Positions 37,047 through 42,542 of a stretch of DNA of 42,542 bases are shown here, piece after piece. Source of the stretch: a virus; the IMG/VR virus record IMGVR_UViG_3300010399_000017, positions 1 through 42,542 of that record. One strand, written 5' to 3'. Each line of letters begins with the position of its first letter. Positions within the stretch are counted from its first letter, which is position 1. Under the pieces are notes generated by a model, which was given only the letters and a program-made list of their open reading frames with translations, did not search any database and was not told the DNA's origin. Position numbers and translations under genes: made by a program.

Positions 37047-37702
37047 CGAACCGAAGCCCGGTGACGGTCCTGATCCCGACCCGTGGGCGTCCGCAGTGCT
37101 TCAAGGACGCCATCGAGTCGGTGTGGAAGACGTCCTCCGCATGGGTCGTTGCCTACCAGGATGATGACGTCGACATGGCTGGCTACCCCACCGATGGCTA
37201 CAAGCTGATTCATGGGAAGCGCGTTGGAGTCTCGGGGGCCTTGAACGCGATGGCTCAGCATGTCATGGAGGAGCGTCCGTGGACGGAAGTTCTGGCCATG
37301 ATGACCGACGACTCCCTGATGATGACTCCGCGCTGGGACGACTTCGCTATCTCCGTGGCGCGGCGCTTCCACAAGGGGATCGGAGTCATCTCGCCGCGGT
37401 CACACAAGGGTGGGGTCCATCGGGTGGACCAGCCGGCGGTGACTATGGGGTGGTTCAAGCACTATGGCTACTTTGCCTACAAGGAAGTCGGTCACTACTG
37501 CTGGCCCAACGTCATCGGGCTGACCTCGGAACGTCTGTGCCTCTACAAGTGTTCCGCTCAGGAGTGGGAGATCGAGCACCGGCAGGTTGGAGGCCGGGAC
37601 CCGGCCTTTGCCTATGACTCGGAGCGGTTCTACGAGTGGGTTGCTTGGCACATGGAAGAGGCTAGGACGGCACTTGAACGGACGCTTGAGGTAGTGCCAT
37701 GA
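37043..37702 (+). CDS. GT-A-like glycosyltransferase paralogue c
   Basis: A 219-residue protein with ATG in ATGA overlap. Motifs: PTRGRPQCF (about 12-20), YQDDDV, GKRVG, MTDDSLMMTPRWDDF (about 86-100) and a C-terminal GYFAYKEVGHYCWPNVIG. It is the most diverged of the five paralogues. The TDD acidic site and the N-terminal nucleotide-binding strand point to a GT-A fold. It follows the three methyltransferase genes. Confidence 0.65.
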   Translation: MTNRSPVTVLIPTRGRPQCFKDAIESVWKTSSAWVVAYQDDDVDMAGYPTDGYKLIHGKRVGVSGALNAMAQHVMEERPWTEVLAMMTDDSLMMTPRWDDFAISVARRFHKGIGVISPRSHKGGVHRVDQPAVTMGWFKHYGYFAYKEVGHYCWPNVIGLTSERLCLYKCSAQEWEIEHRQVGGRDPAFAYDSERFYEWVAWHMEEARTALERTLEVVP

Positions 37703-38388
37703 CAGTCCTTGCCATCTGTGCGAGTCGTGGACGTCCGAGATGCTTGTCCGAAATGCTAGGGAGTTTCATTTCTACCTCAAGCACAGCTCACATCTGCATC
37801 TACCTTGACGTGGACGACGAGCATAATTACAGCCGTGTGGGACATGACCGCGTGATGTACATGGTTGGGGAAAGGGTCGGTCACCTGGATGCTCTTGACC
37901 GCATCATCGAAACCCATCCCGGCTACAAGGCTTATGGGCTTGCCACAGATGATTGTTCTTTCATGACTGAGGGATGGGATGGTCATGCCGAGAGGCTTGC
38001 GGAGAGTTTTCCTCACGGCATCGGAGCATTCGCTCCGTTCTTTGGTCTCATGGGCAGGATGGACTTTCCATGGGTGACTTCGGGATGGCTGAAGGCACTT
38101 GGGACCTATGCGCCCAACAAGTGCAAGTTCTATTACTTCGACATCGTCATTCAGATCTTGGCTGAACAGCTCGGCATCATGGGTTTTGCTGGAGAGAATG
38201 AGTTTGCCATGCAGCACCATAGCGTGGTGGGGACTGAACAGGACCCAGATCGTGAGAAGGGACTCAAAGACAAGAGCATGGCTGCATTCATCGACGGTCG
38301 GAACACTTGTTATTGGCTGCAGGATGGACGGCGAGAGGCAGTAGCCAAGCTAAAAGCTGCCTTGGCTGCGCGCGAGGTGATGGCATGA
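37699..38388 (+). CDS. GT-A-like glycosyltransferase paralogue d
   Basis: A 229-residue protein, ATG in ATGA overlap. ASRGRPRCL (about 8-16), YLDVDD, GERVG, TDDCSFMTEGWD, and GRMDFPWVTSGWLKALG then FYYFDIVIQILAEQLG. The last elements match paralogue a. The gene is less GC-rich than its neighbours (for example around 37740-37850), which suggests separate transfer or ongoing divergence. Confidence 0.65.
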   Translation: MTVLAICASRGRPRCLSEMLGSFISTSSTAHICIYLDVDDEHNYSRVGHDRVMYMVGERVGHLDALDRIIETHPGYKAYGLATDDCSFMTEGWDGHAERLAESFPHGIGAFAPFFGLMGRMDFPWVTSGWLKALGTYAPNKCKFYYFDIVIQILAEQLGIMGFAGENEFAMQHHSVVGTEQDPDREKGLKDKSMAAFIDGRNTCYWLQDGRREAVAKLKAALAAREVMA

Positions 38389-39035
38389 AGACGCTCGTGC
38401 TCTGCCCTAGCCGGGATCGTCCCCAGCAACTGGACAGGATGCTCAAGTCCGTCATGGACACTTCTCAGGCAGTCGTCGCGGTCTACTTGGACGAAGACAA
38501 CTCGTTCAAGTACCTGGACGTCTTCCCCAAGTACAAGGACCGCGTGCTGGTGACGGTGGGTCCGCGCATCGGTCCTGCCAAAGCCTGTCAGGAGTTGGTG
38601 GTCAGGCATCCCGAGTTCGAGACCTACGGGCTCGGGGTGGACGACTCCATCTTCTCGACCCCTGACTGGGACAGGTTCGTTGATGACTGCCTCCAGAGTT
38701 TCCCGAAACGGTTGGGGGTAGTGAGTGCCTTCCATGGTCATGCGCGCTGGGTGAACTTCGCCTACGTCTCCCGATCATGGATTGAGCATGTAGGCTGGTA
38801 CGTCTGTCCTGACCTTGACCATTTCTGCTGGGACACGGTCTTGGAGATGCTGGGGGACGCGACCAACATCGTCTACGCGACCAAGGAGCAGTTCTTCATC
38901 GATCATCGGGCCGAGCACACGGTCGCTGCGGGCGGTTCTAACATCGAGCCGGACTCAACGAAGTTCCTGTGGTGGTGTGTCATCGGCAGGCACGACCTGG
39001 TCCAGAAACTCAAAGCTCTCATGGTGGAGGCGTAA
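38385..39035 (+). CDS. GT-A-like glycosyltransferase paralogue e
   Basis: A 216-residue protein. ATG 38385 in ATGA overlap is chosen over the longer open frame. PSRDRPQQL (8-16), YLDEDN, GPRIGP, GVDDSIFSTPDWDRFV, and HVGWYVCPDLDHFCWDTVLE. It is closest to paralogue b; since a resembles d, the pair a-b seems to have been duplicated as d-e around the methyltransferase genes. Confidence 0.65.
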   Translation: MKTLVLCPSRDRPQQLDRMLKSVMDTSQAVVAVYLDEDNSFKYLDVFPKYKDRVLVTVGPRIGPAKACQELVVRHPEFETYGLGVDDSIFSTPDWDRFVDDCLQSFPKRLGVVSAFHGHARWVNFAYVSRSWIEHVGWYVCPDLDHFCWDTVLEMLGDATNIVYATKEQFFIDHRAEHTVAAGGSNIEPDSTKFLWWCVIGRHDLVQKLKALMVEA

Positions 39036-39883
39036 TGAGCACCGTGTTCACGTTCCCAGGGAAGATCGGCGATGCACTCCTGCAATGGCCGGTGGCCTAC
39101 CAGTACTGGAAGAAGACCGGACAAGCATTCGAGGTCTGGCTGGACGAGAACCGCTGTAAGCCGCTCCTGCCTCTGTTCAAGGCTCAGCCCTGCGTCATCG
39201 ATGCCAAGCTGATGCCGGGGGTCGAGAACTGGGACTGCGGTGGGCAGCCGTTCCACATGAACCTGCCGACCTCGGCCTTTGAGGGCCACGCCATCTACCA
39301 CTTGGGGCTCAGGGCTTTCCCCACCCGCCAGATCACGCTGGAGACGCTCCAGTACGCGAGGCTCCCAGTCGAGATCGACATGGATGCTTTGACCAACGAG
39401 CCGAGTCTTGTGACCCCCAAGGTCTTGGAGAAGGTGAACCGGCTCATCGTTCACGGTCAGGGGGTGTGTCCCCATACCCGTCAGACGCCCCAGATGTGGC
39501 GGTTCCTGAGCCGTGTCCGGAAAGAGTTGGAGTCCATCTTCGACGAGATCGTGTTCGTGGGCATCGACAGGGACCGGGAGGTCGGGACCAAGACCTACCC
39601 CAACTGGGGCCAGTTTACGGACGCCGGGGACTTCTCGGTCCTCGCGGACTACATGGCCCTGAGCCGGGCGGCGATCACGGTGGGCTCGAGCGTGGCGGCA
39701 TTGGCTGACTGCCTGAAACTGCCGACCATACGAGTCCATGACCCCGTGGCGGACAACGCCCCCAAGGTGATCTGGAGCAACCTCCATCCCGGGAGCATCA
39801 ACGACACCGAGCTAGAGCTCCGCGACTCATGGCCCAAATGGCGGGATTCTGCGCTCTTGAACGCGGTGGTGGTGACGCCGTAG
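39035..39883 (+). CDS. GT9-like glycosyltransferase (heptosyltransferase-related)
   Basis: A 282-residue protein beginning FPGKIGDALLQWPVAYQYWK, the glycine-rich start of ADP-heptose:LPS heptosyltransferase-type (GT9, GT-B) enzymes. A second domain carries LADYMALSRAAITVGSSVAA then CLKLPTIRVHDP, the donor-site region (about 220-250). The family adds heptose or related sugars to lipopolysaccharide core or proteins. ATG overlaps the previous stop (TAATG). It is the last gene of the cassette. Shorter than bacterial GT9 enzymes, so the acceptor part may be reduced. Confidence 0.7.
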   Translation: MSTVFTFPGKIGDALLQWPVAYQYWKKTGQAFEVWLDENRCKPLLPLFKAQPCVIDAKLMPGVENWDCGGQPFHMNLPTSAFEGHAIYHLGLRAFPTRQITLETLQYARLPVEIDMDALTNEPSLVTPKVLEKVNRLIVHGQGVCPHTRQTPQMWRFLSRVRKELESIFDEIVFVGIDRDREVGTKTYPNWGQFTDAGDFSVLADYMALSRAAITVGSSVAALADCLKLPTIRVHDPVADNAPKVIWSNLHPGSINDTELELRDSWPKWRDSALLNAVVVTP

Positions 39884-39902
39884 GCTTCGCGCACCAGGAG
39901 GC

Positions 39903-41825
39903 ATGATGGCGGTCACGACGACCCAGAACCCGAGGAAGCCGGAGGAACTCCAGCGCCGCGTCTCTGATGCGCGCTTGATCGAGCTGGTCGATGCGAGGCG
40001 CCAGCATTCCCTGCGCTACAACCAGGGCATCTTCTCCAAGCTCCAGCGCTGGTACGACACCTACCGCGGGGTGTGGTCGGGCCGCATGGCCCAGTTCCGG
40101 AACAACGTCAACATTCCCTTCACCTTCGCCATGATCCAGTCAGACGTGGCGAGGAAGGTGCAGACGAGTTTCGGGACATGGCCCCTGGTCGGGTTCGAGG
40201 GCTACGACCCGCTGGACGTTGCTAGGGCCAAGAAGAACGAAGTCCTGATCTCCGCCCAGATGAAAGACTGCGACTCGGTCGTGAAGGCGTGCGACTTCTT
40301 CTTGGAAGCCGACATCTGCGGCACCGGGATAGCTCGCATCGGCTGGAAGCAACTGCGGCGGATGAACCGTTACCGGAAGCTGGAGTCGGTGGCCCCGGGG
40401 TTGCAGATCCCGGTGATGAACGAGTCGATGGCAACGCTGTTCGACGGCCCGGACTGGGAGGTCGTCGACCGGTTGGACTTCTGGCAGCCGCAGGGAAAGA
40501 CCCGTATCCCCGACATGCCGTGGGTCATCCATCGCTACTACATCGACATGGACGACCTCTACGACGACGCCAACTCGGACATGCCCTACTTCGATCCCGG
40601 GGCCATCGGGCAGTTGGGTCGCTACCCCCTGCAGGGACAAGCGGCCACGGAGTTCTCCGTCCGGAGGGTGAGTTACCGGAACGAGTACGACTACCAGGCC
40701 CGGCAGTCCGAGAGGTTTGCGAAGCCCGTAGAGGTCTGGGAGATGCACGGACTCGTGCCGCGGGAGTTCGTCCCCGAGGACGGGGTGAGGCACCGGTGCA
40801 TCGCCATCGGCAACGGCCGGGTGGTGATGAAGAACCGTGAGTCGGCATTGGGGAACCAGCAACTGCCGTTCGTGAGCTTCGCCCCGATGCCCGACCCCTA
40901 CAGCTTCGACGGGGTGGCCAAGACTGAAGTAGCCTTTGGGCCCCAGCAAACGGCCAACCGGTTGGCGAACCAGAAGTTGGACGCACTGGACATCCTCATC
41001 GACCCGATGTACGTGGCCAACTCCCAAGCCAACCTGAACACCCAGCACCTGTTCACCCGGTCTGGGCGCATCCTCTTGGTCGACGGCCCGGCGGACGACA
41101 CGAGCATCCGTCCCCTGACCCCGGACATGCGGGGGCTGCAGGCGGCCTACACGGAGATCGGGCAGTTGTTCCAGATGATGCAGTTGGGTACCGGTGAGAC
41201 CGAGACCCTGCTGGGAGGCCCAAGCGGGTCGTCCCGAGAGACGGCCCGGGGCTTCCTTGGACGTCAGGAGAACGCCCTGACCCGCCTGGCCATGGAGTCC
41301 CGACTTGCGGAGGAGGGCTTCATCGAGCCCTTGGCGAATGCTTTCAGGCGTATGGACCAGTTGTGGCTGACGCTGCCGCATGAGGTCCGGATCCTTGGGA
41401 GCATGGCGACGATCAACCCCGGCACCGGACTTCCCTATGAGCAGCAGGACGTGACCATCGACTACGAGGACTTGGCCCCGGACTACAGGGCTCGAGCAGT
41501 CGGAGCCAGCCAGATGATGGGCCGCTCAGTCCGACAGCAGAACCTGGTGGCCCTGTTGCAGATGATGTCGGCGAATCCCGTGTTGCTCCAACTTGTTAAC
41601 TGGGGCAACTTTGCGAGACAGGCGTTCGAGTTGTTCGACTTCCGGAACGTGAACGAGTTGCTGGTGTCCAAGGTACCGGCGGTTAACCAGTTGGCACAGG
41701 AGAACGGTGTTTCACCAGGGGCAGTGGCAGGGGCGGTGAGCAGCCCCTTGGACCAGCTATCCCCAGAGACGCTTGGGGCGTTCATGCAGACCGGTTCATC
41801 GTCCCCGCTACCTAGCTTTTCGTAG
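39903..41825 (+). CDS. Portal protein
   Basis: A 640-residue protein that would form the dodecameric ring at the capsid vertex through which DNA is packaged. AGGAGG precedes ATG 39903 (ATG 39906 is an alternative). The N-terminal part (FRNNVNIPFTFAMIQSDVAR at about 61-80) and the core (GTGIARIGWKQL near 142-153; GPQQTANRLANQKLDALDIL near 342-361, the long stem helix) fit podoviral portals. The C-terminal tail (590-640) is polar and disordered. It is followed by head genes through the contig join. Confidence 0.85.
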   Translation: MMAVTTTQNPRKPEELQRRVSDARLIELVDARRQHSLRYNQGIFSKLQRWYDTYRGVWSGRMAQFRNNVNIPFTFAMIQSDVARKVQTSFGTWPLVGFEGYDPLDVARAKKNEVLISAQMKDCDSVVKACDFFLEADICGTGIARIGWKQLRRMNRYRKLESVAPGLQIPVMNESMATLFDGPDWEVVDRLDFWQPQGKTRIPDMPWVIHRYYIDMDDLYDDANSDMPYFDPGAIGQLGRYPLQGQAATEFSVRRVSYRNEYDYQARQSERFAKPVEVWEMHGLVPREFVPEDGVRHRCIAIGNGRVVMKNRESALGNQQLPFVSFAPMPDPYSFDGVAKTEVAFGPQQTANRLANQKLDALDILIDPMYVANSQANLNTQHLFTRSGRILLVDGPADDTSIRPLTPDMRGLQAAYTEIGQLFQMMQLGTGETETLLGGPSGSSRETARGFLGRQENALTRLAMESRLAEEGFIEPLANAFRRMDQLWLTLPHEVRILGSMATINPGTGLPYEQQDVTIDYEDLAPDYRARAVGASQMMGRSVRQQNLVALLQMMSANPVLLQLVNWGNFARQAFELFDFRNVNELLVSKVPAVNQLAQENGVSPGAVAGAVSSPLDQLSPETLGAFMQTGSSSPLPSFS

Positions 41826-41833
41826 GAGGAATC

Positions 41834-42238
41834 ATGGCTCGCAAGAGTGGATTTGTCCGGGGGGAAAGTACCTACAAGAAGGTGCCCGATACGCTCATGG
41901 GCTTCAAGAAGCAGCCTCCAGACAAGCCTTTCACCGAGCGAGCTGGCAAAGAGTTCCGAGTTCTTGTTGAGCACGAAGGTCAACCAGCATTCAAAGATGC
42001 TGTGAAGGGCCGCAATCCTCAACATGCTTTGGAGGTCGCTACCCGAAACTGGCCTGGAGCCAAGGTCCGTGTGACCAATCTGGTTCGTGGTGTTGGGGGA
42101 GCAGTTCTTTCCCCCGCTGGATTGGCCGAAGATGTTGCCGGAGCCGTGGCAAGGCGGGCTTACAACCCTGACGAGGACTTGGACAAGGCCATCGCCAGAC
42201 CGAGATTGACCAAGCCCGTACGGCGGTCACGGTCATGA
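41834..42238 (+). CDS. Hypothetical head-region protein
   Basis: A 134-residue basic protein with an excellent TAGGAGGAATC ribosome site. Residues 1-35 are lysine-rich and probably flexible. Residues 38-75 look like a small alpha/beta domain (EFRVLVEHEGQPAFKDAVKG; ALEVATRNWPGAKVRVTN). The end is basic (TKPVRRSRS). The gene is less GC-rich than the portal gene. No family recognised; a head-assembly or DNA-contacting protein is possible from charge and position. Confidence 0.7.
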   Translation: MARKSGFVRGESTYKKVPDTLMGFKKQPPDKPFTERAGKEFRVLVEHEGQPAFKDAVKGRNPQHALEVATRNWPGAKVRVTNLVRGVGGAVLSPAGLAEDVAGAVARRAYNPDEDLDKAIARPRLTKPVRRSRS

Positions 42239-42242
42239 CTGA

Positions 42243-42542
42243 ATGCTGACAGACGAAGAGGTGCAGAAGGTTCGTCTTGTCATGGCGAGCCTTGGCTGGA
42301 ATGATGTCATCCGACCGGCCATCGAGAACCGGGGCCGGCAAGCGGTAAAAGCTCTTGTGCTCTCGCGCTCCGAACGGGCGAACCAGTTCAAGGGCACAGA
42401 CTTCGACACGGACGACGATGTCCTGCGCGCTCTCATCCGGGACTGTGAATGGATGGTGGCGGTCTGGCAGAACGAGTTGGCGGTGGCGGAGCACAACAGA
42501 CGGCTTGACGAACTCGACCGTCAGAACATGGACGCAGGCGCC
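42243..42542 (+). CDS. Small head-region protein spanning the contig join (5' part)
   Basis: The frame runs from ATG 42243 to the end of the contig and, once the 25-base overlap is collapsed, ends at TAG 29-31, giving 101 residues. It is helical and acidic (VRLVMASLGWNDVIRPAIEN; RALIRDCEWMVAVWQNELAV), with a heptad-like C-terminus. It sits between portal and the putative scaffold. No ribosome site better than a weak purine stretch is seen; coupling to the upstream gene is likely. Family not recognised. Confidence 0.75.
   Translation, partial: MLTDEEVQKVRLVMASLGWNDVIRPAIENRGRQAVKALVLSRSERANQFKGTDFDTDDDVLRALIRDCEWMVAVWQNELAVAEHNRRLDELDRQNMDAGA
42518..42542. repeat. Terminal overlap of circular contig, copy 2
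   Basis: Identical to positions 1-25. Collapsing it gives a circle of 42,517 bases with an unbroken gene across the join. Confidence 0.9.

Noticed and set aside
38903-39787. Minus-strand open frame of 294 codons opposite the GT9-like gene
   Set aside because: Shadow frame without start signals; the plus-strand gene has domain motifs and start-stop overlap with its neighbour.
40140-41381. Long minus-strand open frame (413 codons) opposite the portal gene
   Set aside because: It is a shadow of the portal gene in GC-rich DNA: histidine/arginine/valine-rich low-complexity translation with no motif and no ribosome site, while the plus-strand frame is clearly a portal.

Overview
The window is a complete genome of a tailed double-stranded DNA phage from a GC-rich host. 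The first 25 bases are repeated exactly as the last 25, and one reading frame (42243-42542 plus 26-31) runs through the join, so the contig is a closed circle of 42,517 unique bases. Large terminase, portal, a capsid protein resembling the SU10 type, a gp4-like connector and a long nozzle-like protein are present. I see no tail-tube, tape-measure or sheath gene, so a short-tailed (podovirus-like) particle is the best reading. I see no integrase, DNA polymerase, RNA polymerase or tRNA gene. The host cannot be named from sequence.

Layout. (1) Positions 39903-42542 and 1-13991, plus strand: portal, small head genes, putative scaffold, major capsid protein, several small unknowns, a GT-B glycosyltransferase, tail connector and nozzle, a fibre-like protein, three probable ejection proteins, then a lysis block (M15 endolysin plus three small membrane proteins). 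It ends at a hairpin terminator near 14032-14066. (2) Positions 22695-14020, minus strand: a tightly overlapped early operon of about 29 small genes. It starts from a clear sigma70-type promoter at 22749-22777 and carries an SSB-like protein, a PD-(D/E)XK exonuclease, an HNH/NinG-like nuclease, an Xre-type regulator, a DUF6165-like protein, and many proteins with cysteine pairs. (3) Positions 22696-23418: a 0.7 kb non-coding control region with repeated TTGACACAGTGC elements and palindromes. (4) Positions 23419-25065, plus strand: a replication initiator with five 10-bp iterons inside its gene, as in the lambda O gene, then small genes. (5) Positions 25068-30431: five genes for receptor-binding or depolymerase-like proteins, four of which start with the same kind of N-terminal zinc ribbon. 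(6) Positions 30428-32666: terminase. (7) Positions 32676-39883: ten consecutive sugar-modifying genes, namely one C-methyltransferase, five paralogous GT-A-like glycosyltransferases, three FkbM methyltransferases and one GT9-like enzyme, lying between terminase and portal.

How it may work. The initiator and SSB would recruit the host replisome at the iteron origin. The exonuclease, SSB and HNH proteins form a recombination set. The glycan cassette is in the same orientation as the virion genes and adjacent to them, which suggests late expression and decoration of the particle or of the host envelope. The zinc-ribbon genes look like a modular set of adsorption proteins sharing one anchor. The two most unusual features are the glycan cassette and the zinc-ribbon-tagged adsorption locus. 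A third is a duplicated microprotein pair (zinc ribbon plus membrane protein) in the early operon.
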